A program made the position numbers and the translations under genes. Below are positions 33,906-45,505 of a stretch of DNA of 64,000 bases, piece by piece. The notes below the pieces were generated by a model, which was not told the origin of the DNA, searched no databases, and was given only the letters and a program-made list of their open reading frames with translations. Origin of the DNA: Glebionis coronaria (lineage: Eukaryota > Streptophyta > Magnoliopsida > Asterales > Asteraceae); assembly GCA_025667525.1 (NCBI GenBank), contig JANFOE010000580.1:434001-498000 (forward strand), given 5' to 3'. The first letter of the stretch is position 1. Every line of letters begins with the position of its first letter.

Positions 33906-35844
33906 TCAGCGATCAAGGCCTTGATCACAGATTCTCTGGGCTTCGACTTTGTCACTCCTAGAGTTAATGACAAGTTCAATTTCAAAATCGAACTCATCAG
34001 CTTCTTTGCAATTCCTTAGGATGCTCTGCTTGAGTCTGATTAGCTGAATGGTTGAAGCCAGAGGTAGCTCATTCAACCACTGAAAAGCATAATCACAGTT
34101 GCCATTTATGAAGACCATACCTGCCTCAGGTTCTGTGTATACTTGGCCTTCTATGGGTTTGGTGATTTCTTTGGGAAGGACCAAGTTCCTTTGCATCCCA
34201 TCGACTACTACATCTTCCCTGACCAGCCTTTCTATCAGAGGTCCCATTGGGTTTTCCTTTTTCTTTGCAGCTGAGGAGGTGGTTGAGAAGAAAGCTGAGG
34301 AGGCAGGGGTGCCTTCAGTTTCTTTGCTGTGTCTCTTACCCAATTAAGTTTAGCTTGTATGTTTTTCATCATTTGGGTAGCACCAGGCCCAGTCTTCTTT
34401 TGGGCAAGAGCCAGCAACTCCAACCACTCAGAGAGGCTCAGATCTCTGAGTTTAAAGTCACTGGAGACTTTGTAGTTCTGTATGTCATTTTCCCTATAAA
34501 TAGTCATTACCACCCTTTTGTCTTTGTCAGTGAAACATGTATACTTGGTGATACGACCGGGTTCAGCTCTCTGGTTGACAAGTCTTTGATATTCCTTTAA
34601 TAGGTTGTTCCTCTTGTCCTCCAGTTCCTTGAGTTTGACAAGCTGAGCTTTCTTAGCAGTGGGAGAGAGCTTATCCAAGGCTTCTTTGCTTCTCAGTTCA
34701 GCGGCCCTGATGTTTGCCAGTCTTTGATGTTCAATGATCTGGGCTTTTGCTTGCTCTGGGTGAGTGGTGGTTCATCAGCGCTCTTAAATTTGTTGAGTTC
34801 AGAGTTTTTGGAGGGTCTTGCTGTGGATCCACCTTCAGCTTGAAGGGAGTGTAAGGTTATCTCTGGTTGCTCAACAACAATTCCTTTTCCCTTATCTTTC
34901 GCAGTTTCAGCAGCGGATTTGAAAGATCTCAGTGGTTTGGGTGTTGGAATTTCAGCTGTGGATTCATCTTCTTCAGAGGAGGAGGCAGAATTCTCCCCCT
35001 CAGGCATAGCCCCAGCAGGTGCTGTGCCTGAACCTGCCTTATTGAAACGAAGGAACTCATTGTGAACAAATATGTAAATTTCCTTAAGTTCACCTTGGAG
35101 AAGTTCCTGAAGAAGACGTCTTGAGGGTTCAGCAGCCTGAGCTATAGCTGCAACATTTGCCTGCACCGCTGAGGTGAGAACAGAGGGTATATACTGCTGA
35201 AGACTCTGGTTGAGTAGAGTAGGGAGGTGTGCCTTCAGAGCATCGTTCAACAATTGTGGAAGCATAGTTGTCATAGAGGATTCCACTGATGAAGTTAGTG
35301 AAGTCTCTAGATTGGTGGTGAGCTCCTCAGCAGCATGAGTGAGGGTTTGGATTTCAGAGAGGAGATCATCATTGGTGGTTTTGGGCTTTGTGGTGCTGAT
35401 ATCCCCTCTCTTTTGCCATAAGGCCTTAGCAGCCAATTCCTGTACATTTTTCATTCTGGGAACTTGTGCTGACTTGTGGGATTGTAAATACTCCAAGTGT
35501 TGCTTGGCCCCTAGTTCCAAAACGTTTGGCAAGGTAGGGAATGGAATGGGTGTAGGTGAGCAAGATCTCTGTTCCCATAGCCTTCTGGCAGCCAGTTCCT
35601 GAACATTTGGTAGTGATGGAACAGAGGCATTCTTCAGCTCAATTGAAGATAGATTGTAATCATCAGTGCTCATTTCCTCAAAGTCAGAGGTGAAGGTGCC
35701 TTCCTCTACAACAAAGACTTCATCATCAGGCTGTGATTCAATGTCTGAGAGGGCATCAATATCAATGGTGGCAACTTCAGCGGTTTCATCATCAGCAATC
35801 GAGTAATCAGCATTGTTAAGTTGCTCCTGATGAAGATTGTGAGC
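33906..35844 (-). pseudogene. Extra gene of the copia element, exon 2 (two frameshifts)
   Basis: Exon 2 begins at 35844 after a TTATCACAG acceptor and is open in phase with exon 1 for 383 codons, to a stop at 34693. Near 34735 one base is missing in a C run; the protein then continues in another frame (to 34235) and, after a second shift near 34250-34340, to 33906. The N-terminal part repeats PNVQELAA-type phrases. The middle is acidic and Ser-rich, and a Lys/Glu-rich helix (AQIIEHQRLANIRAAE) follows. The C-terminal part has a compact domain with EPEAGMVFINGN. No enzyme motif is seen and the function is unknown. Similar proteins accompany copia elements in other plants as I recall. Confidence 0.65.
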
Positions 35845-36792
35845 CTGTGATAAGAGTTATTAGTTGACCAGTTATGAAATAATAATGCAGTTATAGATCG
35901 CCAGTCGCTGCCCCTAGGAAAGCTGGGTGTGATTATCCAGCCCCCCTAAGGATTTCTCCTTGGGACTCTTTTAATGTGAGATAGATGTGTTGAAGGATCA
36001 CCATTCGCTGCCCCTAGGAAAGCTGGGTGTGATTATCCAGCCCCCCCTAAGGATTTCTCCTTGGGACTCTTTTAATGTGAAACAGATATGTTGAAGGATC
36101 GCCATTCGCTGCCCCTAGGATAGCTGGGTGTGATTATCCAGCTCCCCCGTAAGGATTACTCCTTGGGACTCTTTTTATGTGAAATTTATGAGGTGAATGG
36201 TCGCCGTTCGCTGCCCCTAGGATAGCTGGGTGTGATTATCCAGCTCCCCCTAAAGGATTTCTCCTTGGGACTCTTTTATTGTGAAAAATGATATGGGAAT
36301 GGTCGCCTTTCTCTGCCCCTGGGATAGCTGGGTGTGATTATCCAGCTCCCCCTGAGGGATTACTCCCTGGGACTCTTTTGATTGTGAATTAAGATGAGGG
36401 TGATGGTCGCCTTTTATCGCTGCCCCTAGAAAGACTGAGGGTGATGATTCAGTCTTTCCAAAAGAATAAATTCTTTGGGACTCTTTTATTAATGATGGGG
36501 ACCCAGAGTCAGTGAGAAGTGCAGAGACTCTGGGTCGGGACTTATATGTGCTCAGGTTGTTGTTTGCCAAGAGCACAGTCCAGAGGTTGAAGGATCATCG
36601 GGGTGCGTTAGGAGCACAAGTGAATCATTTCCTAGTGAAGACAGAGTGTACAGAGAGTCCTAAAAGATCTAGGTGCTGACACAGACACGCTAAGAGTTGA
36701 GGCAAACTCTAAATTACATCACTCTCTCCTAAAGATAATGAGAGTGAATGTATGTGGACCTCTGAGAGGAAAAATAAAGGTCAGACTAATAC
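35845..36792 (-). other. Intron of 948 bp in the extra gene
   Basis: The donor is CACTCAG|GTATTAG (exon 1 ends at 36793) and the acceptor is TTATCACAG|GCTCAC (exon 2 starts at 35844). Both exons stay in phase 0 across the junction. The intron contains the six-unit hairpin array. Confidence 0.75.
35896..36500 (-). repeat. Six ~101-bp tandem repeats with paired hairpins
   Basis: Units start at 35896, 35996, 36097, 36199, 36301 and 36405 (spacing 100-104 bp). Each holds a stem like GCTGG/CCAGC with a ~10-nt loop and a stem like AAGGA/TCCTT. On the - strand the second loop is GAAA or GTAA in units 1-5. Unit lengths are not multiples of three, so the repeats are not coding. Confidence 0.9.
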
Positions 36793-38055
36793 CTGAGTGA
36801 TATCAGCGTGGAGAGGGATCTTAGTCGTCTTCGCTGACATGGAGACACTAGACACTGGTTGTTTGTCAGCAATGGGCTCTTCTACCACATCCACCAGAGA
36901 AGGGGATGGGTTCTTCTTTGTCTTTGTCTTCTTTGAAGGATTAACAGAAGGGGTTTCAGAGGAAAGGGGGATGTCTTTCCTCTTCTTCTTCTTTTCCTTA
37001 AGCACCTTGGGCTGAGAAGTAGATTGCACAGAGGTCTTGGACAGAGACTTATCAATCGTGCTTTCAGCATTCACCTCAAGTTGAGGGATCAAGGGCTCAT
37101 CATCCCCAGTAAGTAGTCCAGCAACTCTCATCATATGCCTGGTAAGGGGAACTTCATTTTCTATGGGAGTCTTCAGAGAAGCTGCGGTGATGTGATGATA
37201 GGGAAAGGAGTGTAAAGCATCATTGGTGTAGGATTCACCAAGAATATCTTCTAAGACAAGAGAGAGATATCTGGTGCAGCAGATGGTGGCCCCACGAGTC
37301 TTCTTTCCTTTGTTTTCCAACTTGGCGATGAGATCGGTGTACAGTATGTGAGCGATTCCAATATCCAAACCCCAGATTAAGCTGTATGCAATGGCTAGCT
37401 GGGAACCATTGAGTTGGTCATGTGATCCAGTGTTTCCTCCCAGACACTTTACGATGTACAGCATCAGCGTTCTCCATGTGGGAGAGAAGTAATTCACCTT
37501 GATGAGAGATTTGCTTTGGAAGCCAGCTGCGGTGAAAGGTTGTTCATGATCATCATGAGGTTGAAGGGTGGCCAGAGCTTTTCTCACAGTGGCACTGGTG
37601 GGCAAAGCTGACATGTTATTGTTGTAAGGGAGTCCAATGGCTTTAGCAAAGGTTGGGAAATCAAAGGTGAGAGGTTGAGGATGGGTGGAAAGGTTGAATG
37701 TAATGTGTGAAGAGGTTTGGTCAACTTCAGCGCTATACCAGAACTCGCGAAGGTATTGGGAGTAGCAGGTGGAGGGTTCCTTGGTGATAGCTTCATGGAT
37801 GGTGGAGTTCTTGAGGAAGTTGAAAAGTGGATGGTAGAGGGGATTGTTGTGTTCAAGAAGGGCTACACAGTTGTTGAGTGCAATCTTTCCATCAGAGACC
37901 TCGAAATCAACGTTTGTGGCGGCTTGTACGACGAAGGTTTGGTTTGGTGAAGAAGACGCCATTGTTGAGAGATTGAAGGTGGTGAGAGGATTAAAGAAGA
38001 TGAAAGGAGTGTGTGTGTTGGAAATTTTTAAAATGACAAACTGATTTTGGGTCAA
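36793..38055 (-). CDS. Extra gene of the copia element, exon 1
   Basis: The frame is open for 421 codons to the splice donor at 36793. The likely start is the second methionine (37960-37962), which has the context AACAATGGC and begins MASSSPNQTFVV. The central part (YSQYLREFWYSAEVD ... FAKAIGLPY) is a globular domain I associate with plant copia-linked hypothetical proteins. The C-terminal third is Lys/Ser-rich (KEKKKKRKD), perhaps a nuclear signal. It lies on the same strand as pol, ~250 bp downstream of it, in the position where SIRE-type elements carry an env-like frame. No signal peptide or membrane segment supports an envelope here. Function unknown. Confidence 0.7.
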
Positions 38056-38301
38056 GGGTTTTGAAAGGTTGAGCTGTTTTCCAAAGTTTTAGCATTAAAT
38101 GCAAAAGTTAAGCTTTTCAGAAAAATGTGGGTCCCCTTGACCTTTCATGGGATACTTGTCCCCTTGGAAAGCGGGAAAGTTGGTAGCATTAAGAGACAAT
38201 CATTTGAATTTAATATCAGAATATACACATTCCCATTGAAATGTAACTACCTCGTTACATTCAATTCCCTTAAATGCCCAGAGACAGTGGTCATCATCAG
38301 A

Positions 38302-39072
38302 TTATTTGCCAATATTGAGCATTCCCAGCTCAGCGACCAGCCGAGTAAAACTTGGCTCAGCCAGCGGCTTGGTGAAAATGTCAGCGAGCTGGTACTCAGT
38401 GGGTATGAAATGTAGCTCAATATCACCTTTTAGAATATGGTCTTTGATAAAGTGATACCTGATGTCAATATGCTTGGTTCTGGAATGAAGTACTGGATTA
38501 TTGGAGATGGCTATGGCACTGGTGTTGTCACAGAATATGGGAACCTGCTCATAATTAATTCCATAGTCAGCCAGCTGACTTTTCATCCAGAGAACTTGAG
38601 CACAGCAACCAGTGGCCGCAACATATTCAGCCTCAGCTGATGACATAGCCACAGAGTTTTGCTTCTTTGCACTCCAGCATACCAACTTTCCTCCAAGGAT
38701 TTGACAGCTACCAGAGGTGCTCTTTCTGTCAAGGCAGCACCCTGCGTAATCTGAGTCGGAGTAGGCTTTAAGGTCGAAGCCTGAACCATTAGGGTACCAG
38801 AGACCCAATGAGGGAGATCCTTTTAAGTACCTGAAAATTCTTTTGACAGCTACAAGGTGGGATTCCTTGGGGTTAGCTTGGTACCTAGCACAGAGACAGG
38901 TGGAGAATTGTATGTCTGGTCTACTTGCTGTGAGATACATCAGTGACCCAATCATGCCTCTATATAAAGTCTCATTAACAGAGACCCCTGAGTCATCAGC
39001 TCCCAAGTTGTTGGGAGGAAGCATGGGGCATTTCACTGATGCACAATCAGACATATCATACTTCTTGAGCAA
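38302..39072 (-). pseudogene. pol: copia RNase H and end of RT
   Basis: This is the C-terminal part of the polyprotein. It carries GMIGSLMYLTASRPDI, SDSDYAGC, SSAEAEYVAA, CDNTSAIAIS and HSRTKHIDIRYHFI, all expected RNase H blocks. It is separated from the preceding frame by one extra T in the T run near 39130-39150. A single change therefore explains the break, which fits a young element. It would act as RNase H during cDNA synthesis. Confidence 0.9.
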
Positions 39073-39122
39073 ATCTCTAACATATTTTTCTTGACAAATA
39101 GAAATTCCTTTGGAATTTTGTT

Positions 39123-41600
39123 TTATTTGAAAACCAAGAAAAAGGTTAGTTCCCCCATCATGCTCATTTCATACTTTTTGGTCATTAGTTTGGCAAATTG
39201 TTTGCTCAAGATAACATTGGTTGAACCAAAAATTATGTCATCCACATAAATCTGTACTAAAATGACGTCACCCTTGGACCTATAGGTGAACAAGGTTTGG
39301 TCAATGTTACCTCTGACAAATTTATTTTCAAGAAGGAATTTTGAGAGAGTTTCATACCAGGCTCTGGGCGCTTGTTTCAGCCCATAGAGTGCTTTGTGAA
39401 GTCTGCAGACATGATTTGGGTAGTCACTGTTTTCAAACCCTGGGGGTTGACTGACATATACTTCCTCTGCAAGTTTCCCATTAAGAAAGGCACTCTTCAC
39501 ATCTATCTGATAAACCATGAAACCCATATAAGTTGCAAAGGCTAGGAAGATTCTGATGGCTTCCAATCTGGCCACGGGTGCGAAGGTTTCATCATAATCA
39601 ATTCCTTCAGATTGGTTATATCCCAGCACCACGAGCCTAGCCTTGTTTTTTACAATCATACCAGCTTCATCCCTTTTATTTCTGTAGACCCATTTTGTTC
39701 CAACCACTTGCTTATCAGCTGGAGCTTTAACCAGAGTCCACACCTTGTTTCTCTTGATCTGATTGAGTTCATCTTGCATGGCAACAACCCAGCCTTCATC
39801 AAGTAGAGCAGCAGTCACGTTCTTAGGTTCGTCCTCAGAGAGAAAATTTGCAAACAGGCATTCATTTGCAGAGGTGGTTTCCAGAGTTTTTAGTTTTCCT
39901 CTGGTGGTGACTCCTTCCGAGGGTTCTCCAAGAATATTAACTAGAAGAATATCTTGGTTCCTACTCCATTTGGATTGTAGAGCAGGAGTCTCTGTGGGAT
40001 CAGGAGTCACTTCAAGTTCAGGGAGTGATGGAGGTTCATCACATGTAATCTCTTCGTCCATGATCTCTTCATCTGATTGAATATCTAAAGTGACAAGATC
40101 AGCATTTTCTTCAGAGATTTGAGTAAGAGATTCAACACCAACAGTCTCTGGAGTGATGTCAGAGATGGAGTGAGGATCAAAAGCTTGAACATATGGGAGA
40201 TCCTTGTGACGACTTTGAGATGATTCCTTGGGATTTGAGAAACCATCTTTGGGATAAGATTTAACTTCATTGAAGTCAATGTCACAATCCTCTGAGTTGG
40301 TGTGTGTTATGACAGCGTCAGCTTCATTAAAGGTGACATGAATGGACTCTTCTAGTTCTTGCCTGCGAATATTGAATACTCTGAAAGATCTGGAGGTGGG
40401 AGAGTATCCAAGGAAGAATCCATCATCTGATTTTTCATCAAATTTACCCAGGTGATCTTTGTAATTGTGAATGAAAACAGGGCAACCAAAGACATGGAAG
40501 TAGCTTACATCAGGGGCTCTCTTCCTATACACTTCATAAGCGGTCTTGCCATGTCTCTTCACAATAATGGATCTGTTTTGTGTGTAGCATGCTGTGTACA
40601 CAGCCTCACCCCAGAATTGTTTAGGAAGTCTAGATTCGCTGAGCATCGTTCTGGCAGCTTCAATGAGTGTTTTGTTTCTTCTTTCAGCGACACCGTTTTG
40701 TTCAGGGGTTCCTGGGTTTGAGAAGTTCTGTGATATACCCTTTTCATCACAAAAGGCTTCCATGGCATGGTTTTTGAATTCTGTGCCATTGTCGCTTCTG
40801 ATAGCCTTTACCCTGCAATCATTGAGGTTTTCTATTTCTCTGATGAAGGACATGATTCTTTCAGCAGCATCACTCTTTCTCTTAAGAAAGAATACCCATG
40901 TGTATCTGGAGAATTCATCTACAATGACCAAGGTATATTTGTTGTGATTGAGGGATTGAGGTTTAACTGGTCCAAACAAGTCCATGTGAAGAAGATGAAG
41001 GCACTTGTTAATGGAGAATGATTGTTTTGTTTTGAATGAAGCCCTGTGATGCTTCCCTTTCTCGCAGGCTGAGCAGGGTCTGTCCTTGCTGAAGGTCATA
41101 GAGGGAAGTCCAGCTACCAAGTCATTCTTTGCCAGTTTGTTGATATTTTTGAAGTTGAGATGGGAGAGTCTCTTATGCCAGAGCCAGTTTTCGCTATCAG
41201 ATGCTTTGGCAAAGAGACAGGTGTTCTCTCCTTCAGGGGATGATGTCATGTCAATGACATAAACATCCCTTCTTCTGGGTGAAATTAGAACGACATCATC
41301 GTTCTGATTAAAGATAGTTCCTTGGGTCTTAGAGAACAGAACCTTGAACCCAGCATCGCAAAGTTGACTGATGCTGATTAGGTTGTGCTTCAAACCATTT
41401 ACATAAGCGACCCTTGTGAAGGTTAATCCATTGCAATCCACTGAGCCATATCCTTCAGTGGCCCCTGAGGAGTCATCCCCAAAGACTACTTTTGGACCAG
41501 GCTCCTTCTTATATCTATGCAGATATTGTTTAATTCCTGTCATGTGTCTGGAGCACCCGCTATCCAAATACCAAACAGATTTTTTTAGGTATGCCTGCAT
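39123..41600 (-). pseudogene. pol: copia protease, integrase and reverse transcriptase
   Basis: An 825-residue frame. It starts with the protease site [13 protein letters not shown], then the integrase zinc region [10 protein letters not shown] ... CSACEKGK, the core Asp in HMDLFGP, Asp in RSDNGTEF and Glu in [12 protein letters not shown] variable acidic spacer follows, then RT with [22 protein letters not shown] and the catalytic [10 protein letters not shown]. The frame is lost just after MMGELTFFL through a one-base insertion. Upstream it is joined to the linker frame by another shift between 41618 and 41600. All catalytic residues checked are intact. Confidence 0.92.
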
Positions 41601-41617
41601 AGATACAACAAACCAGA

Positions 41618-42898
41618 TTAGTTTCTATGATGAACCCACTTTCCAGTGGGTCCATGCTGTCGCTGACTGGCGACATTGGGTCTTCTGGGCCTTTCTCCCC
41701 CTCTTTGGTTGCAATCCCTGGTTTCATGTCGCATGCTGCCACAGATGTCACAACCAGGGTAATGTTCACACTCATCAGAGTGGTGGTCATAAAAGCCACA
41801 ATATTTGCAGGGAGGATTAGGCATGTATCCCTGAGAACTTTCTCTGGATTTTGGTTGCTCAGGTCTTCTAGAGGGCCTGTGAGGGGTTTTAGATCTAAGC
41901 TGTGTTCGAGTTCTTTGAACAGCGATGATCTCCTCATGCTCTCTAGAAGAGTGTTCAGTGGACTCACATGTGATACACTTGGGTCTCTTGGAACAATCAT
42001 CTGAGGAATGATTTTTGAACCTACAGTGTTTGCAAGGCCTGAATAGCGTTCTCCCCTTTGAGCTGCTGGAGCTTTCACCAAGGGAGTTAACAGAAAGACT
42101 GTTATCCTTGGGGTTGATTTTTTCTTTCAACCCTTTTACCTCTTCCATCAGGGTGAGGAGAAGTTTCTTGGTGGGTGATAACTCTTCGGGGGAAGAAGTG
42201 GGTATGTCAGTGTTCTTGGCCACATAAACCTTCTTGTGTGCTTTATCAGCAACTTTGGAAGTGAGGTTCCCAGAGGTTTTGAGAGCTGGTTTTGGGCCAA
42301 GCAAGGAATCTGATGGGTTAGCACCAGCAAGTTTGGGAGTAGCTGATGCGTCAGATTCTTTGTCAGAGTCCTTCTCAACCACAGAGGTGGAGAGAGGAGA
42401 AGTGACTTCTGATGGGACAAATTTAACACTGGGAACTGGAATGTGGTTTTTGAACCTACCCTTACCCCCTATGGCTTGAACCACATTTCCTGGAATGGTT
42501 TCAGCAACTATTTCTTCCACAGTGGACTGGGCAAGGTTCCATTTTTCAATGGTTTTTCTCAACTCAGAGTTTTCATCAGCTAAAGATTCATTTTCAATGG
42601 ACAACTTGCTGACCTCATTTTGAAGTTGATTAGCGATGTTCACAAAAGGTTTGAGATTAGCTAATTCAGATTGACAAAGACTCAACTCATTTTTGAGATT
42701 TTGAAACTTATTTAACAGATTTTTTCTTTGTTCTTCAACAAAATGGAGGTCAACTAAAGTGTAATCACTGACATGGTCTCTGTCAGGACCCTCAGGCATG
42801 GAAAGTAATCTTTGTACCTTTTTCATTGTGATGTCAACCCATTGACCTGATCTAGCTTCACTTTTACCAACCGCTGGTTCTTCATCAGCAACAGCCAT
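41618..42898 (-). CDS. copia gag-pol linker with zinc-knuckle-like motifs
   Basis: The 426-codon stretch lies in the same frame as gag, separated from it by TAG at 42953-42955. It has a coiled-coil segment ([20 protein letters not shown] and following) and at least four Cys/His clusters such as [14 protein letters not shown] and [14 protein letters not shown], which match CX2CX4HX4C. These suggest RNA binding. The marked start is simply the first ATG after the amber codon; in the family the region is part of the polyprotein. Confidence 0.8.
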   Translation of the reverse strand: MAVADEEPAVGKSEARSGQWVDITMKKVQRLLSMPEGPDRDHVSDYTLVDLHFVEEQRKNLLNKFQNLKNELSLCQSELANLKPFVNIANQLQNEVSKLSIENESLADENSELRKTIEKWNLAQSTVEEIVAETIPGNVVQAIGGKGRFKNHIPVPSVKFVPSEVTSPLSTSVVEKDSDKESDASATPKLAGANPSDSLLGPKPALKTSGNLTSKVADKAHKKVYVAKNTDIPTSSPEELSPTKKLLLTLMEEVKGLKEKINPKDNSLSVNSLGESSSSSKGRTLFRPCKHCRFKNHSSDDCSKRPKCITCESTEHSSREHEEIIAVQRTRTQLRSKTPHRPSRRPEQPKSRESSQGYMPNPPCKYCGFYDHHSDECEHYPGCDICGSMRHETRDCNQRGGERPRRPNVASQRQHGPTGKWVHHRN

Positions 42899-42952
42899 GA
42901 AGGCTCTAACGGTGGTGGTTCCTTCATCCTCAGAGGTGAGGGGTTCATCATC

Positions 42953-44272
42953 CTAGTCAAAAGAAGCAGCTATTAGACCTTTTTCAGTCTTTTTGTTATC
43001 CTTCTTCTTGGCTGCATCATCAGCTTTCTGATTGAGTTTAATCAGCTCAGCTTTCAAGGCCTTGTATTTTACCTTGTAGTCCTTTTTACCCTCAGAGTCA
43101 CTGAGAGAGGATTGCTTGAAAGGTGAGGAAGAAAACTTCTTTTTGTTGTGGGTTTTGCTGGATGATGGAAAGCTGGGAGAAGATGTCTTGTTTGACCAGC
43201 AGTCCTTTTGGAAATGACCAGTCTTTCCACAAGTGTAACATGACACTTTGGATTTGTCAATCTTGGCAGCACCAACTCTACCAGATCTTTTGTAGTATCT
43301 CTTCTGGTCAGCTAAGAGGGCTCTGTCTTGGAATTCAGCATGTAATTCATCAAGGAATTCTTGACTACTTCTTGTGTCTTCTTCCACGTCAGAGTCACTA
43401 TCCTGAAAAGAGTGGTTAGCAACAAGAGCTTTTGACCCAGATATAGGAGAAGTAAACCTATCAGTCTCTGATTTGTAAATAGAGTCAATCAGTCCTTCTT
43501 CATAATTGTATCTACCAAATAGTTGAGCAATAGTATCATTTTTTATGGCATTATTTGCTCTCAGGGTTTGGTTAAGACTAAGCCATTTCCTAGGCAAGCT
43601 GTTTACAAACGTGGCATTAACCTCAGCCTTGGGTAGTACAACACCATTGTTACCTAAATCATTCAGCAAGATCTTGAGTCTAGTGTAAGTTTGAGAAACA
43701 GTTTCAGTTTCCAAGGCTTTGAAAGCGTTAAACTTAAGTCTTAATGCTTGGATTTTGGTCTCTTTAGTCTCTTCTAGTCCTTCATACCCTAGAACCAACT
43801 CAGTCCACATTTCTTGTGCGGTATTGCACTTGATGATGGACTTCATAATGTTCTTGGGTAGGCAAGAGACTATTATACTTTTAAGTATCTTGTCCTGGTT
43901 AGCCAGACGTCTATCAGCGGGAGACCATTGCTTAACAGGTTTCTTAATGGGTCTCTCTGGTGTAGAGGAAATAGCCAGTGGTACATAAGGACCATTTTCT
44001 AAGATTTCAAACAAGAAGGGTTCTAGGCCATCTAAGTATATAAGAAATTCACTTTTCCAACTTGAGAAATCTTCTTCATCAAACGCTGGAACATTAGACA
44101 CATGTGACCCTCCACGATTATCAAGAAGTTGTGGAAGATCATCCTCATTTACACCAGTGCTTACAACGGGTGTAGGCATGGTAGTAGATGTGGTGGCTGG
44201 AGCGTTTGTTGAAGTATTTGCTTGGTTAGATTGACCAAACGGTGGTGGGATGGGTGGCATAGTTCCAGTCAT
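42953..44272 (-). CDS. gag: copia gag
   Basis: 439 residues. The central part is the copia-type gag domain (MWTELVLGYEGLEETKETKI ... TYTRLKILLNDL ... YNYEEGLI). Near the C-terminus is a CX2CX4HX4C knuckle (CYTCGKTGHFQKDC). It packages the element RNA. The start is the first ATG after the primer site, ~70 bp downstream. The ending TAG follows SFD and precedes DDE in an otherwise open frame, so it is probably a TGG-to-TAG change rather than a true gene end. Confidence 0.9.
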   Translation of the reverse strand: MTGTMPPIPPPFGQSNQANTSTNAPATTSTTMPTPVVSTGVNEDDLPQLLDNRGGSHVSNVPAFDEEDFSSWKSEFLIYLDGLEPFLFEILENGPYVPLAISSTPERPIKKPVKQWSPADRRLANQDKILKSIIVSCLPKNIMKSIIKCNTAQEMWTELVLGYEGLEETKETKIQALRLKFNAFKALETETVSQTYTRLKILLNDLGNNGVVLPKAEVNATFVNSLPRKWLSLNQTLRANNAIKNDTIAQLFGRYNYEEGLIDSIYKSETDRFTSPISGSKALVANHSFQDSDSDVEEDTRSSQEFLDELHAEFQDRALLADQKRYYKRSGRVGAAKIDKSKVSCYTCGKTGHFQKDCWSNKTSSPSFPSSSKTHNKKKFSSSPFKQSSLSDSEGKKDYKVKYKALKAELIKLNQKADDAAKKKDNKKTEKGLIAASFD

Positions 44273-44328
44273 ATTTGGATCTTGATTTTAAAAACTAGAA
44301 CATTTTTAGAAAAGTTTTATAAATCAAA

Positions 44329-44342
44329 CCGCTCTGATACCA
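44329..44342 (-). other. Primer-binding site, initiator tRNA-Met type
   Basis: The - strand reads TGGTATCAGAGCGG two bases after the 5' LTR, the classic plant copia primer site. Confidence 0.92.
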
Positions 44343-44344
44343 AT

Positions 44345-45215
44345 TGAAAGTCCCAAAATACAACTATGGTTGAAACTAAGACACGAAAACAATAACACAC
44401 AATAGATATACTTTTCAAACGAGTAATCCTTTATTAACTATTATCAACAAAGTATTACAAAGTGTTATGAATACACCTGTTGAATAACAACAAGAAATGA
44501 ACCCTAGAACAAGTAAACTTGATTCGAGACTCAAGTTTACAAGAGAACCAACGAGTCGCTGATGGACAGCTGAGGCCTCAGTGGTTCTAGTGGGAGAAAG
44601 AACTTAGATAAATATTCCAAGCACAAGGGTTGAATCTTAACTTCTTTCTCATCCCCTATTTATAGTGGTACGAGGTTGTATCCTTAGTGGGGGGGTAGTT
44701 GATACATGTCATCTTCTGAATGGAAGAGTACAACGTATTAAATGCATGTCCAAATCGAGACATGCCTTTAACTACTTTAGGTGAACAGTTCTGCCAACTG
44801 TTCACCTTTGTCCCACTAGGTCGTACTAGGCATTGACTTGAATCTCTTGTTTTGTCCCGCTCAAAACACTTGTAAGATTCTCCCGCCTAAACTATAAAGG
44901 TTTGGATAAGCTTTGCTTAATCCAAGTCTCTAGGGTTCTTAAGTGATCTCTGAGTGTTGTCAACTCAGAGATCCTTGAACACCAGTGCATTCCTTTGACA
45001 TCCCAGCTATCCATAATCGCTGGTGAGTCTGACTTCAGATTGTCTTCGACTTCTCTGACGTTGTCTTTGACTTGAATGATCCTGGTGTGCCAGCTGAGGC
45101 TTTGCCTTCCACTGGTCTAGTCTCTGTCGCTGGTCCTCTCAGCGACCTTTCAACACTTAGTCTAATTTAAACAAATCTAGACAGGGCCATAGTTAAAACT
45201 TTCATTGGCCCAACA
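44345..45215 (-). repeat. copia 5' LTR (right in window)
   Basis: It is a near-identical partner of 32861-33729. The TATA box TATAAATAGG lies at 44655-44664 on the - strand. The GATAT duplication follows at 45216-45220. Confidence 0.95.
44655..44664 (-). promoter_or_regulatory. TATA box of the copia 5' LTR
   Basis: TATAAATAGG on the - strand, within the LTR and upstream of a hairpin-rich leader. The role is inferred from position. Confidence 0.65.
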
Positions 45216-45220
45216 GATAT

Positions 45221-45321
45221 GGTAATTTAATATACATTTTTTTAATCTATTTTTAGACAGGACTATTAATTTGGAACATGTAAAAATAATAATTTGGACT
45301 ATTAATATAAGACGAAGGGAG
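45221..45321. mobile_element. Stowaway-like MITE, right half
   Basis: It ends GACGAAGGGAG followed by TA (45322-45323), the inverted partner of CTCCCTCCGTTCC at 32687. Confidence 0.78.
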
Positions 45322-45505
45322 TAATAGAACTATGTGCAAAGAATGTCCGTGCCTCTTTTCATTTTCTAAGCATGTGAGTGGGAAATTGTCATTTGGTCTA
45401 TGAATTTAAATTGAACTAGAATTTTAAATTTTATGATATTTTATTTTTTGAGAATTTAAAATTTGGAATCTAAAATATTTGGCATGTTTGGTCGGCAAAT
45501 GTTAA

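Larger units (their letters stand above)
32861..45215 (-). mobile_element. Young Ty1/copia (SIRE-like) retrotransposon with extra spliced gene
   Basis: The 12.36-kb element has LTRs 869 and 871 bp long that differ by about six substitutions and one 2-bp indel (about 99.3% identical by eye). It has a tRNA-Met primer site, a polypurine tract and target duplication GATAT (32856-32860 and 45216-45220). Reading on the - strand: gag (44272-42953), linker with CCHC-like motifs, protease-integrase-RT, RNase H ending at 38302, then a 4.5-kb module with a spliced gene and a repeat-bearing intron. Coding damage is small: one amber codon and two frameshifts in gag-pol. Confidence 0.95.

Noticed and set aside
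35896..36500. CRISPR array
   Set aside because: The units are whole tandem repeats with no unique spacers, in a plant retrotransposon intron.
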